Shown: positions 22,561-34,076, numbered from the stretch's first letter. The stretch is DNA of 64,000 nucleotides from Semisulcospira habei (GCA_036245525.1 BTPG01000001.1:174132078-174196077), one strand, 5' to 3'. Translations and numbers: made by a program. Notes: a model not told the origin generated them from the sequence alone.

Positions 22561-22823
22561 TTTGTGTATGTATGTTTCTCCTGCCTACTTCCTAAGTTCC
22601 GGAGAAAGACATGGGTTATATAAGAGACCTGATCCATTCTTTTTGAGGATGGAAATGATCGTCTTGTTCTATTAGTATACCTGCGTATTTCTCTGTGGGC
22701 TGGCGATTGGGTGCCTGATAGGCGGGGGCAGGGGATCTAACTGTTTGTCTGTCCAGCGCTGTGATTCCCCTTGGTTTTGTATACAATTCTGCCAGTGCTA
22801 GCCTCACCTATCTGGTTTGTGGA
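22561..22823 (+). repeat. R1 repeat copy inserted in the hAT transposase gene
   Basis: A sense R1 copy reading from about TATGTTTCTCCTGCCTACTT through GGGGCAGGGGATCTAACTG to CTCACCTATCTGGTTTGTG. It interrupts the transposase frame, and coding-like sequence resumes at about 22824 on the minus strand. It is nearly identical to the copies at 53.6 and 54.0 kb, so it is comparatively young. Confidence 0.82.
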
Positions 22824-22964
22824 TATTTTTGTTGCTGGTGATCTGAGAGGAGAAATCTGAAGAGGAGTCAGAAAGCAGGCTCACATCAGGCTGGTTGGTC
22901 ATTGGCATGGCAGAGGATTCAGAAAGCAGGCCCCCGGCAGGCTGATCAATGCTTGAGGAGGAGT
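22824..22964 (-). other. Candidate hAT transposase exon (Ser/Asp-rich)
   Basis: On the minus strand a pyrimidine-rich acceptor ending TTTATATTTCAG precedes a Ser/Asp-rich open frame (for example SSSSIDQPAGGLL and SLLSDSSSDF) that begins at 22964. Its phase joins that of the exon at 27429-27527: the last G there plus AC here make an Asp codon. The low-coordinate end is destroyed by the R1 insertion. Exon status is inference from splice-site shape and phase agreement. Confidence 0.5.
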
Positions 22965-23029
22965 CTGAAATATAAATAAAAGTTGGGTCTTTGTGAAGTC
23001 TGAAATACTAAAACGATTGTGTGTGTACC

Positions 23030-23032
<3 letters not shown>

Positions 23033-23125
<93 letters not shown>

Positions 23126-23174
23126 TGAATGAATGAATGAATGAATGAATGAATGAATGAATGAATGAATGAAT
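23033..23174. repeat. (GA)n followed by (GAAT)n, LINE-D tail
   Basis: A GA run of about 88 bases (23033-23120) adjoins about twelve GAAT units (to 23174). Read on the minus strand, the ATTC units directly follow the LINE-D 3' end (AATAAAGTATA), so they are its tandem-repeat tail. Confidence 0.95.
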
Positions 23175-26100
23175 TATACTTTATTTCTCAAGGATGGAAA
23201 CAATAGGCGCACAGGCCTCTTTTCATGTTTGTCCTTGCTAAACTACAACATTAAAAGCAACATTAAAACAATATGTTAACAGCACAAAACAAGCGGCTAC
23301 ACGCACAGGTCACTTGTGTTACATTCCGATACAAGTTACAAAGTTGCTGAAGATTACACACACACACAGGAAAATGACAGGGTCTTTGGGGGGGGGGGGG
23401 GTCGATGTAAAGTGTGTTTATAGAAAGCGACTGCACACTTATGATAAAGCTACTCATGTGTAGGAATTTAGTGCGCAGCCAAAACACCACGATAAAGAGA
23501 GATACAATGTATTATGTAAAAGCTAACAAGTGCAAAACGGAGGACCACAGGAAATCATTGACATGACTCTTTTGGACATATTATCTACGTTTCTTTCAAG
23601 TTTGCTCAGAGATGTATTTAAAAGCTTTCGTCCTAAACAATGGAAGATGTCTCGTTTGCTGTATATGTGGAGGAAGTGAGTTCCATAAATAGGCACCCGC
23701 GTAAGAAAGGCTGGATTTGAACAAATCAATTCGGGGCCGTTCAATGACGAGACTGTTCCTCAAAGTGCTGTAAACCCTTTCGCTCTCAGTAAAAAGCTTA
23801 GCCAGGTAGAGGGGGGCTTTCCCGTTCAGTGCTTTGTGCATAAGTATGCACTTATTAAACGTAAGGTGTTGATGTAAAGGAAGGAGCCCTGTTGCCTGAA
23901 GCTTTTCCTTTAAAGTTAGAGAGGGGATTGGGAGGATCAGTTTAACTGCGCGATTGTATAGAGAATTAATCCGCTTAAGGTTAGCCTTACTACAGCCGTC
24001 CCAAATAGTAGATGCGTAGTCAATGTGAGGTTTAATGTAGGAGTTGAAAAATAGCTTTCGTGTCTTAGTATCAATGATAGATTTTAATCTTGACAGTAAA
24101 AATAGCTTCTTTGATAATGTTTTCCCTAGTTGTGTTAGATGGGGCAACCAGCACAGTTGGTCATCAACAATTACCCCGAGGAGGCGATATTCCTTGACTT
24201 GCTCAATGGGAACTGAATCAAAAGAGAGGTTAAGTGAATGGGGGCGGAGCTGATGCTTTTGGCGTGTTGTGATTAGCATGCTTTTCGTTTTGGGTGGATT
24301 TACAAGCATTTGATTATTTTTGCACCACAGTGAGACCTCCTGAAGACTAAGCTGAAGATTGCTTGATATTTCAGGTACAGTTTTCCCTCCAGCGTGAAGA
24401 GTTGAATCATCGGCAAACATGTCACATTCGGTATTTGGATTTGAAATATAAAGTGGAAGATCATTTATAAACAAACAGAAAAGTAACGGTCCTAATATGG
24501 ATCCCTGGGGCACGCCATACTCAACACGCTTTTCAGAAGAGAAGGTAGCATTGATGTACACAGTTTGAATTCTCCCTATGATATATGAACGAAAGAATGA
24601 GAGTGTCCCTGGGCTGTTATTGTTAAAGTAGCAGTCTAGTTTCTCTAATAAAATTTCGTGGTTTATAAGGTCGAACGCTTTTTTTAGGTCTAGAAAGACA
24701 GCACCAGACATTTTGTTTCTGTTGATGTTGAGCAGCCAAGTGTCAATCATATGAACCAAGGCAGTGTGACACGAATGTTTAGGGCGAAAACCAGATTGAT
24801 ATTTATTCAGGAGAGACTTTTCTTCCAGGAATTCGAGAAGATGTTTGTGTACATGCTTCTCAATAGGCTTCGATAGAATAGATAATATGGATATAGGCCG
24901 AAAATTATTTGGATCAGATGTGTCTTTTGTTTTAGGTATAGGTACCACTTTAGATTTTTTGAAAGCCGCCGGAAAAATATTATTTTGAATACATAGGTTG
25001 TAAATATAGGTTAAGCTTTCCACAATGTATGGAAGAGAAAGTTCGAGGATAAAACCATTGATTCCATCAATGCCAGCTGACTTTATGTTCTTGAGACTAG
25101 AGATAAGTCTGCCCACTTCATGTACAGCGATGCAAGGGATATTAAAAGCATCGCCCGCGGACAGTCTTTGCTTACAAAAGTCAGTAAGCTTCTGCGATGC
25201 GACATGTTCCACCTGATCCACACCTTCAGCAAGTAGTAAAGATTTCGGGGCTAAAATGAAGTGGTCGTTAAATGCATCGGCTGTAAGGTTGGCAGTCGTG
25301 TTTGCAGAACGATTTTTACTATTGTTAGTTAGTAAGTTTAAAACTTTCCATATTGAAGACGGATTCCCGCTGCGTATGGTTTTCTCTACCAGTGCTTTTT
25401 GTGCCTCCCGGATAAGGTATTTGACTCTGTTACGTAACCTTTTAAACTCAATAAAATCTTTGTCCCGCTTGGCTCGATTTCTGGCTTCCATGGTTAGTTT
25501 AATCTCCTCCGTAATCCAGGTGGGGGGCTCACGGCACCGGACTCGTTTCCTTTTTAAAGGGACATGCTTATTTAGCACTCCGAGGAACAGCTCAAGCCAC
25601 AGTGAGAGCGCTACATCAGGGTCATTGTAATTGTAAACTTCATGGAACGGCAAAAAACTGAGGTCATGAAGGAAACTATCTCTATCTAGTTTTCTAAAAC
25701 ATCTATAAGTAATGTATAAATGTTGGGTTCGGCTCTGTTTAGGAACATAACATGACCATGTACAGGTGATGGGAAAGTGGTCACTGACAGCTAGTGAAGG
25801 GACATCAGTTTCAATGATAGCTTGAGGGTTGTTAGTATAGATGTGGTCAATCAAAGTACACGAAGAGTGGGTTACTCTGGTTGCAGTGGTAATCATCTGT
25901 TTTAGTCCAAACAGCATTGTTGTACATTGCCACATCGAATGGGGTTTTAAGATGTCAATGTTAAAATCACCGAGAATGAGTATATCCCTGCCTGTGTCAT
26001 TCACTTTATCCATCACCTGTACAAAGTCGTCATACCACTCGGCAGTCGATGCTGGATTCCTATACACAAAGCCAACTAGTAGTGGCGACGTGTTAGGAAG

Positions 26101-26935
26101 CTTGACATCTAACCACACACATTCCACCTCCTTTGTCTCAAGATCAAGACGTCTGCGTACCCTGTGCTGAACAGTGCTGTGCACATAAACAGCTAGCCCA
26201 GTATGACCAGGAGAAGTTGCATCACGTCGAATAAGAGAAAAATTCGGAATACTGACACATGCGTCAGTGATTCGAGAGTCCAGATGAGATTCAGTGAGAC
26301 CAAAGAGGTGGAAATGTGATGGCTGGTTCAGAAACAGGGAGACATCATGTACTTTCGGATATAAATGATACACATTTAAATGTCCGACTTTCAGTCCTTG
26401 AGTGGCTAAGCCAGTGGATCCACTCGCCATATTGTTCGTTGTATATAGACACTAGTGTACACACGACGACAAAAGACCTTTTCATAAAGTCAATAGTCAA
26501 TAGTTATCCTTTCTCTTATAAGTCTGTACGACTGATCTTTGTACACAAGAAGAAAAACAATTTAGATAACTAAGAGTTCACGAAAACTTTCACTATGCAG
26601 TCACACTCCGGCCTCAAATGAGTACATTCAAGTTATAACCGGCGCTATTCAGTCCACACATGACTAAAAACCAAAAATTTACTATTTTCACATTCCAAAG
26701 TGCAGATTCACCGTCAGGCACAGTGGATATGACAAAGGAACAAATCCGTGTGTCCCTTTTCACGCAGCTTCTCAAAATAGCCGCTTAATGTCACACTTTG
26801 TCTAGAAACATTTCTGGCTCAGTCAGAAAGCTGCTCATTTGCAAATACATAGTCATATCATAGACGACGTCTGCGTCAGAAGCAAAATGAGATTAACGTA
26901 GCCAAAAAGCTCGGCAGGGTAATTTCAGTCCAGAT
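23127..26935 (-). mobile_element. LINE-D: apparently complete CR1/L2-like element
   Basis: It lies inside the hAT element on the minus strand. A 5' leader upstream of 26430, one intact EN-RT ORF, a 3' UTR of about 420 bases, AATAAA at about 23180 and an (ATTC)n tail are all present. The 5' boundary is approximate, set by the change in sequence character before the (GA)n run at 27022. The intact frame suggests recent insertion, later than the hAT. Confidence 0.82.
23596..26430 (-). CDS. LINE-D endonuclease/reverse transcriptase, intact 944-residue ORF
   Basis: It begins with ATG at 26430 and runs uninterrupted to 23596. The N-terminal AP-endonuclease domain has all core motifs: GHLNVYHL (Asn), LTESHLD (Glu), ILGDFNIDIL (Asp/Asn), LIDHIY, and AVSDHFPI (Asp/His). 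The RT domain carries AGIDGINGFILE, VVPIPKTKD, NNFRPISILS, QSGFRPKHSC and VFLDLKKAFD (motif A). YGVPQGSILGPLLF (motif B) and MFADDSTLHA (motif C) follow. The thumb region includes YRLLGVIVDD. It nicks target DNA and reverse-transcribes the element RNA. No ORF1 was found, which is common for CR1/L2-type copies. It is one of the few mobile-element genes here with no visible defect. Confidence 0.93.
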   Translation of the reverse strand: MASGSTGLATQGLKVGHLNVYHLYPKVHDVSLFLNQPSHFHLFGLTESHLDSRITDACVSIPNFSLIRRDATSPGHTGLAVYVHSTVQHRVRRRLDLETKEVECVWLDVKLPNTSPLLVGFVYRNPASTAEWYDDFVQVMDKVNDTGRDILILGDFNIDILKPHSMWQCTTMLFGLKQMITTATRVTHSSCTLIDHIYTNNPQAIIETDVPSLAVSDHFPITCTWSCYVPKQSRTQHLYITYRCFRKLDRDSFLHDLSFLPFHEVYNYNDPDVALSLWLELFLGVLNKHVPLKRKRVRCREPPTWITEEIKLTMEARNRAKRDKDFIEFKRLRNRVKYLIREAQKALVEKTIRSGNPSSIWKVLNLLTNNSKNRSANTTANLTADAFNDHFILAPKSLLLAEGVDQVEHVASQKLTDFCKQRLSAGDAFNIPCIAVHEVGRLISSLKNIKSAGIDGINGFILELSLPYIVESLTYIYNLCIQNNIFPAAFKKSKVVPIPKTKDTSDPNNFRPISILSILSKPIEKHVHKHLLEFLEEKSLLNKYQSGFRPKHSCHTALVHMIDTWLLNINRNKMSGAVFLDLKKAFDLINHEILLEKLDCYFNNNSPGTLSFFRSYIIGRIQTVYINATFSSEKRVEYGVPQGSILGPLLFCLFINDLPLYISNPNTECDMFADDSTLHAGGKTVPEISSNLQLSLQEVSLWCKNNQMLVNPPKTKSMLITTRQKHQLRPHSLNLSFDSVPIEQVKEYRLLGVIVDDQLCWLPHLTQLGKTLSKKLFLLSRLKSIIDTKTRKLFFNSYIKPHIDYASTIWDGCSKANLKRINSLYNRAVKLILPIPSLTLKEKLQATGLLPLHQHLTFNKCILMHKALNGKAPLYLAKLFTESERVYSTLRNSLVIERPRIDLFKSSLSYAGAYLWNSLPPHIQQTRHLPLFRTKAFKYISEQT

Positions 26936-27017
26936 ATCTGTCTATCGCAACAAAATCAGCACCAATCGGCTAAATATGACAGTAGAATCCAAATAGATAA
27001 CAACAAGCCTCAAAACA

Positions 27018-27021
<4 letters not shown>

Positions 27022-27106
<85 letters not shown>

Positions 27107-27108
27107 GA
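27022..27108. repeat. (GA)n microsatellite
   Basis: A GA dinucleotide run of about 87 bases with one interruption (GCGA near 27093), lying just outside the presumed LINE-D 5' end. Confidence 0.97.
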
Positions 27109-27428
27109 CCTGCAACAAGATAATTACATTTAAAGCATATATATGTCTTCGTTTACACACTTCAGTCAAGCTTAGATATATATATTTATGATCTGAAATA
27201 ACAGCTTTTCTTTTTAGACCCCTCCCCCCAAATGATGGACAAAATCTTTGCTACCTTATGACTCGTAGAGTCTTCTTCAGGCTAATGATAGCCAATGGAA
27301 CCCACCAGTCATTTGGTTTAATATTAATTATTAAATTGAAACACTCAATCACGTATCAATTTCAGGTTGTATTTAATTTAATTTTTTTTGGAGGGGGGTG
27401 GGGGGGGGGGGGGCAGTAAATTACTCAC

Positions 27429-27527
27429 CAACACTGCTTTTACTTGTTCCCATGTCACTGTTTCGAACTCCACTGCCAGTGGTCTCACTTTGGGTTGATT
27501 TTTGTCTCTTTCGAGAAACTGCATCAT
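27429..27527 (-). other. Candidate hAT transposase upstream exon
   Basis: A 99-base segment bounded on the minus strand by an acceptor (TTTCTAAACGGCAG) and a donor (GTGAGTAA). The frame in phase with the 22964 exon encodes a basic then Ser/Thr-rich stretch (for example SRKRQKSTQSETTG). A second frame is also open, so the choice rests on phase agreement. It lies inside the hAT boundaries on the transposase strand. Confidence 0.45.
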
Positions 27528-28879
27528 CTGCCGTTTAGAAAAACAACTTTTATTATTATCATTATTAAAGGCTTTCTTATATAGCGCTTACCTGTAAACA
27601 GCTCTAAGCGCTTTACAATTTACTCAACATCAACAAACAAAAAGAAAATAAAAAGAAAAAACAAAGACATAACATAAAAATTAAAACTTGAAATTATCCT
27701 AAAAGCAACAACAAAAATGTAAAATAAAATAGAACCGTCTTTTCAACATCTTATATATGATTATGCATTGCAGGTGTTAACACGTCTACTACAATTTTAT
27801 AATAATAATTTAATATAAAAAAGAAAAACAGTGGTTTTCTGACTAGTTCTTAGCTTAATTTAAATTTCATCAACAAAAGGCCTAAGGGTGAATAATCTTA
27901 TTTTGTAGCACGCTGTTCACAGGCATAGGAACTGTTAACAAATTTGCTGATTTTCAGCAGTTGGCAAAATTTCAGCACATTTTTATTTTCCATTTTATTA
28001 TGTAAAAAAGGCAGTGGTTGGGATGCCGTCATGATGGCTTCTTGTCGTTCCAGAAACCGAAGTCGTCATGACGGTTTCGCACCCGGAAAGGCTATGTTGC
28101 CGTCACAATTGATGGCGACGCTGTCAACAAGTGGCGTCAGATAGGCTATGGTTTCCATAGTCAGCCATCAAGACGGTTCTGTTCTGCTCTCCGAAGAGAT
28201 TTACGTCACAATACACAGCTAGTAAGCTGCACTAGTGATAACGATACCTTATAACTTAGCCCTTGGTTTTGTTATTGAAAACGATATTTTGCCGTCCAAA
28301 GATTTTTTTAAATAAATATAAAAGCAATATTGATCATTGATGCCGATATCTTTATTCTTTAAATTGACATTTTTAAGTTATATATCATAATACTTTGTGA
28401 AATAAATTTTAGGCTATGCATTACTTTGTTACCTGTTTTGGTATTTTAATAAGTGGGGCTGTTTTATATCTAGGATATTCATTATATGCAGCTAGTATCA
28501 GCTCCTACAGCGTAGGCTACACTCACAGGAAGGAAGTACCGGCGCCATCGCCACGTGCTCATTTGAATCGAATTCGGAATGGGTGAATTTTACTTAGTTC
28601 TACTGACTACATTTCTTTTATGAGACAAAATTGGATTTAAAAATGTACCCACCTTCTGAAATGGAGCTTGATGAAAACCAGCATGACAGTCGCCTACTGC
28701 CATCAGCATCTGTTTTTTTCAGTTTCGGCATTTTCGGGGAGACAGCAAAAGTGAAGTGTGTACCAAAGAAAATAGATCTAGATTTAAACTTCCCCCCCAC
28801 AAACCTTAATGACGTCAGACGTCTTTTCACTGATCTTTCTCGGAAAGACGTGCACTGAAGGAGAGCAACTCTTTTGGGT
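27528..28879. other. hAT interior without genes; GCGCTT-type repeat at 27540-27720
   Basis: No coding region is supported. At 27560-27620 TTATATAGCGCTT and AAGCGCTTTACAATT resemble the 3' body of the tRNA-derived SINE at 34030-34472 and the repeat at 59400-59480, including the adjoining ATT-rich tail. The rest shows no recognisable structure. Confidence 0.4.
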
Positions 28880-29182
28880 ACCTGGTCGATTCAACGGAAA
28901 TCCATTTCAACGATGTTTTTGGACGATTCAGCGATGGTCGTTTCAACGGATGTTCGTTACAACGAATTATCAAAATTATCAACTTAGCGTCTTAATTAAT
29001 CTTTCTAAGTCGTTTTTGGGGAATTAGGGCTGCATCAAGGTGAAGGCTTGCGGCCAGAACAAGAAAATATGGCTGCATTTACTAATTTAGGGTTAGGGGT
29101 TGGGTTACTTGGTCGTTTCAACGGGAAAACGTTTTGGACGTTTAAGCGGATCCCTTGAAATGGATTTCCGTTGAATTGTCTA
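28880..29182. mobile_element. MITE-like element with 25-bp inverted termini
   Basis: ATTCAACGGAAATCCATTTC near 28889 returns inverted at about 29155-29176, enclosing about 250 bases with further related short words (CGTTTCAACG, ACGTTTTGGACG). Noncoding. No target duplication recognised. It lies near the right end of the hAT element. Confidence 0.6.
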
Positions 29183-29361
29183 TAAATAACTCTTTGTGCC
29201 TTGGATCAAAAGTGACTAAAAACTGCAATGTTTTAAAAACAATAAAAAAATAATAAAACTTTGGAACTCCCTTTGCATAAAAAAAATTCACTGTTTTTTT
29301 TTAGTTGGGAGGGGGGGGGGGGGTTCCGGAACCCAGGTAACCCCCCCTGGGTCCGGCCCTG

Positions 29362-29757
29362 CTCACCTATCTGGTTTGTGAGCGTTGCCGAGTATTTTCT
29401 TGTGCATCTACTGTGGGAAATCAGGGTATTTACCCGACCACATTTAGTAGTGCACCTTCTTGTTTGTGTATGTGTATTTCTCCTGCCTACTTCCTAAGTT
29501 CCAGAAAAAGACATGGGTTATAGGCTTGACCTGATGTATCCTTTTAGGGATCTAGAAGATGGCCTTGTTCTATACCTGCGTATTTTTCCTGTGGGCTGGC
29601 GATTGGGTGCCTGATAGGTGGGGGCAGGGGATCTAACTGTTTGTCTATCTAGCGCTGAGTAATTCGTCTTTGTGTGTGCACAGTTCTACCAACGCTAGCC
29701 TCACCTATCTGATTTAACTTAAGCTTTATAACTTTATTGTGCATTGTTTGCGACAGC
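29362..29757 (+). repeat. R1 repeat, long sense copy
   Basis: Starts with CTCACCTATCTGGTTTGTGA directly at the hAT right target duplication. It includes GGGTATTTACCCGACCAC, the GGGGCAGGGGATCTAACTGT core and the distal TTTATAACTTTATTGTGCAT end also seen at about 20764. Together with the antisense R1 left of the hAT, it implies that the transposon landed in an inverted R1 pair. Confidence 0.78.
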
Positions 29758-29984
29758 GTGCAGTCTGATAGCAAAGTTAGCACATAGTTGCTTTCTATAA
29801 AGATTTAGCGGAAGTAGTCCGGTTTGTGCATAGACAGCTTATTAGCTGCAAATCTAGGAATTCTCATAATACATTTGAAGGAGCTGAGTTCAACCGGTTT
29901 ATTTCGACTTTTTAAAAAAAATGTTTTTTTTAATTTTTTTTAAAAATTTATTTATTTATTTATTATTTATTTATTTTTTTTGGG

Positions 29985-31472
29985 GGGTGGGGGGGGGGGG
30001 GGGGGCCGAGAAGAAGCATTCTTCAACATAAGACAGATTTGACCTGACGAGGGCATGGTGTAGGCGTATTAGCTTCTTAATATTCCTGCCCCAAGTTTCT
30101 GCCTTGAGGATTTTTATTAGGTTTATGGCCGCATTTGCTTTTCTAACCAAATTTATAATGTGGGGGTTCCAATTAAGCGTGGATGTAAATGTAACTCCTA
30201 AATATTTCCCTTGCTTTAAAAAGTTTAGTTGATATTTTGATTCTTTATTATACATGTAAAGGTGTATATTATCAGTTTTCACTTCGTTTGGGGCAAAAAT
30301 AATAAGCGTTGTCTTTTCCGGAGACATCTCAAAACCATTATCAGACATATACTCTTGAACCAGATCAATACAACCCTGCATTCCTTTTTGAACTTTTATA
30401 GCCTGAGTTTTGTGTTCATAAACATTCTTGTGCAATTATATATCTTGCCACAGGGCAATATCATCTGCGTACTGAGCCAGATGCATTGCTGTTTGGTTTT
30501 TGAGTGTATTTGACTTAGTGCCTGAGGCAGATCGGCCATCATAATATTAAATAGTGTCGGGGCCAAGCAGGTACCTTGCGGGACCCCGCAGTCTGTATGA
30601 TGTATGGTGGATATTTCATTTTTGACCTTCACTTTTAGTGAGCGTTTTAGAAAAATTTCCAGATGCTGAAAGGAATATCCAGAGAGACATATGTCTTTAA
30701 TTTTTCGAAGTGGCTTCTTATGCCAGATTGTGTCGAACGCTCGCTTTATATCAAAGAAGCAAGCTTTTGTCCTTCTTTTTTTAAATGCTGTCTTAACTGC
30801 TGCTGTTAGGGAATATAACTGCTCAGCGCAGGAACGATACTGCCTGTTCTGTCGGAATTATCCTGTTATGTTCCAGATAGTGTTCTAGTCTACTTTTAAT
30901 AAGTCTCTCCAATAGCTTATTAGGTTATTGTAATTGGTATATACAAGGATATTTGATCTTTTGGTTTGTTTGGTATAGGTGTTGGGATTACTATACCTGA
31001 CTGCCAGGTGTGGGGAAGTATCCCGTCTAAGTAACACTTATTGAAACGTTTTAATAACATTTCTTTTCTAGAGTTTGGCAACTGCTGAAGTAATTTGTAG
31101 GATATACCATCCTGCCCAACTGTCGATTTTAAGTTGCTCATGGCAGCAAGTATGGTATTAAGTTCTGAAATGTTAAAGGAAGATTGATGAGTAGAGTTGG
31201 GTCTGTATATTCACGCTTAGACTCCTCGGAGTCTCGAAAATTTTAAATTTTAGCTGCAGATTGTTTGTGGAGCTAACGCCAGCAAAGATACTGGCAAAGA
31301 TCTCTGCTTTTTCTTTGTCTGTGGCGTATTTTTTTTTATTGTCATGCTTTATTAAACAGGGGATGGATTATACGTTTTTTTTAATGTTTCCAGGCCCCGT
31401 TTAGATCGCTAGGGTTTTGAATGTCTTTTTGAATTTTTTGGTTCAGGAAATGAAGTTTAGCCTGGGTTATAA
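29985..31472 (-). pseudogene. LINE-E reverse transcriptase fragments
   Basis: Minus-strand frames give STVGQDGISYKLLQQLP (31125 downward, RT motif 0/1 area) and HTWQSGIVIPTPIPN. Next come CGVPQGTCLAPTLFNIMM (about 30590-30537) and KYLGVTFTSTLNWN (about 30200). ALVRSNLSY follows near 30040. Several frame changes and stops break the sequence, and the YADD segment reads as degraded. Solo LTR 1 separates it from the upstream linker. Confidence 0.8.
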
Positions 31473-31477
31473 CCTTG

Positions 31478-32954
31478 TGTCACACCAGGGAGGAAGAATA
31501 TAAGTCACTCGGAATATTTGGATATTTGTTCGATTTTAATGATTTGATCTTCTCATTCGCACGACAAACAATAGACAAGATGTATACAAACCTACGCAAT
31601 ATTCACTCAATTCATACATGCACCTGTAACTCACGCACACCCTTAACCATTCGTACAATGTTCACAGCACTAACCACACATCCTACACTTATTGTTCCAC
31701 TACGATGTCACATCTCCGCAATGTCTGTCGATAATAACTGACACTAATTAATGCTTAGATCCTCGAACGATCAAACAGTTTGATTACTCCGACCGTGGAT
31801 AAAGATGAATGTAGCGTCGCTGCTCGTTGGGATAAAGATGAATGTAGCGTCGTTGCTCGTTGATTCAGCCACACCACTGGTCGAATAATCCGGCGCACTG
31901 TCTCTCGCGATGACACGTCGAAGCTCCACACGCACACCGTCAGGATCAACTTGTTATTTCGTACACCACGTTGATTAATTACATTCCCACATGAAGCATA
32001 CACAAATCCAACTTCTCAGCTGGTGATAGGGGAGGGAAGCATCTATAACACATACAAAACGTATCTCTCCATAAGAAATCCGCCATTGCTAAAAAGTTAC
32101 TTCCGCCGGAATGACGACACTGTAACGATGACGACCGCTAACGGCTTCCGGACGTTGTCGCCGATTCCCGATCGTTTCCAACATCGAATAAATATTGTAA
32201 TAACAGTCAATTCAAAATATCATGCACACACACGAATACGACATATTTCCGCACAACACATAACCTCTCACCACGATCCGAATCATTCATTTCAAAATCA
32301 ACAGGCTCTACGAACGATTCGCGATCATTCAACACTGACATCCCCGGCCACGCGCCGATCGCCAGACGACACCGCAAACTCGCCGATGCGCGCAAGAAAT
32401 GTCATACAGTTCCAGATCTAGAGCCGAACAACTAATACACTTTTCGAATCTACTACTTAACAAACGCGAATCGGCTATATAATAAACAAATACATACCCA
32501 AAGATGCGTGAAGTAAACCTTCGACTGACTCAGGCCTGTCTGCCCATCTTGGCCGTTGAACAAGGTCCTGGTACTCGTTACTCTAATCAGTCGATCTGGT
32601 TACTAGTCGTAGTTCTTAAACTACAAAATTTTACGTACCACTGTACTGAGCATTCTGCTCTCAATCGTCTATTCTACCATAGACCATAACACGGCATTTC
32701 TCTGCCCACTACACCTCACAAAAAAACAACTTTTAACTCGAGAGCAAAATCTCTCCTGACTGACTGTCTTCCAAACGATTCACAGTGACGTAACTCTTCA
32801 AACCAACATCCTACGTCACATGTTCCAAACACACATCTTACGTCATAGTTCTTGACGTCACTAAAAAGTACATGCCATAACCGCAACACACAACAAAGAA
32901 CGAAAGTTCTCCACGAAAGAAAATACAGCATAATGATTAAAATAAATTGTGACA
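31478..32954. mobile_element. Solo LTR 1 (1477 bp) with 5-bp target duplication
   Basis: Begins TGTCACACC and ends TTGTGACA, so the ends are inverted TGTCACA/TGTGACA in the canonical TG...CA form. CCTTG is present immediately on both sides (31473-31477 and 32955-32959). It splits the LINE-E coding sequence. No gag or pol is present inside, so it is either a solo LTR left by recombination or a nonautonomous element. A 32-bp segment with GGATAAAGATGAATGTAGCG is tandemly doubled at about 31797-31861. Confidence 0.83.
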
Positions 32955-32959
32955 CCTTG

Positions 32960-34029
32960 TTACTGTGAATATTTGCTGATTTCATTTCAATGAAGTTATC
33001 TTCAGATCTGTGTTTTTTTTCCATTTAAAATATGCCTTCTTCTTCTTTTTAACTGCCTCATCGCAGTCCACGTTACACCACGGGTTACATGGTCTGCCGG
33101 GGGGGGGGGGGGGGGAGGGGGGGAGGGGGGGGGGGGGCGCACCCCGAGCTCTCGGGATAGCGGCATCAGCTGCGGTTATTATAAGGTCAGTAAGATTAAT
33201 ACAAAAGTGATGCATGTCCGCACTTTCAGTATCTGCGGCACTATCGTCTATGACCTGTCGTATAAATATTTTCCTTTGGTTACAGGTGCCCCGGGTGCAT
33301 TTTCAAGTGGAGTATCCATTGAGATGATAATGGGTAGGTGACCGCCACCCACTGGCTCGTCGCCCACTGACCAGTCTGTTTCGGAGTATAAATTTGGGGG
33401 AAATAAGAGATATATCAATCGCTGTTGAGTTATCAGTTACTCCATCTGGAATTCTGGTAAAGTAACCATCGTTTAGAATAATCAGGTTTGAGTTCATAAT
33501 GTCCTCAGCCTGTTTGTGGGATATCTGAGTCCCAGGGGAGATGTCCGTCGCCCACAGTGGGTGCTGGATGTTAAAATCACCCACTATGAGCCAGCCGTCC
33601 CCGCCCCTGAGTCCCCCCAGCCAGCCCAGGCCCTGCGATTTTGGTGCATACATATTTAAAATATTTATTGTTTTACCTTTAATTTGAAATTGAATATAAT
33701 TACTGTAAATTGGTTTCATAGTTTGTGTAGGAACTGGGGTCATGAGTACCTCGTGCATGATATTATTTTACCTTAACATTTTATGTGGCTGTGAAGACTC
33801 GATCATAAACTAATTTAACATTTCAGTTATGGGGGGGGGGGGGGGGGGAGGGGGGTAATAAGGAGGGAAGTTGTTTCTTATTACACGCAGGAGGTTGCAA
33901 ACATAAAATGTGTGGCTGTTCAGTTTGGATAAATCTGATTAGGGAAGTTAAATTAGTGGAACTGCTCTACAGTTCCATTGTAGTACTTTGATATTGTGAA
34001 TTTTAAAAGCCTTTGACATCCATTTCGGC
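32960..34029 (-). pseudogene. LINE-E endonuclease and linker
   Basis: The EN domain starts near 34029 (IKVLQWNCRAV) and continues in ILNMYAPKSQG (about 33655). GWLIVGDFNIQHPLW follows near 33595, then ILNDGYFTRIPDGVT and STAIDISLIS. The linker (33215-32960) has CNPWCNVDCDEAVKKKKKA, the usual connector between EN and RT in I-type LINEs. G-rich homopolymer expansions near 33100 and 33830 disrupt it. Frame changes and lost motifs make it nonfunctional. Confidence 0.78.
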
Positions 34030-34033
34030 ATAC

Positions 34034-34076
<43 letters not shown>

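Larger units (their letters stand above)
20938..29361 (-). mobile_element. hAT-type DNA transposon with nested insertions
   Basis: Left terminus CAGGGCCGGACC (20938-20949) is matched by its inverse at the right end (29350-29361). CTCAC lies immediately outside both ends (20933-20937 and 29362-29366), a 5-bp target duplication. Subterminal regions on both sides are G/C-homopolymer-rich. The only transposase pieces on this strand, a C-terminal hAT domain and two upstream exon candidates, fall inside these limits. An R1 copy, a complete LINE, a MITE and a GCGCTT-type repeat lie within the 8.4 kb, so the ancestral element was much shorter. Confidence 0.72.

Noticed and set aside
24044..26573. Plus-strand ORFs over LINE-D
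   Set aside because: Antisense shadows of the intact EN-RT ORF.
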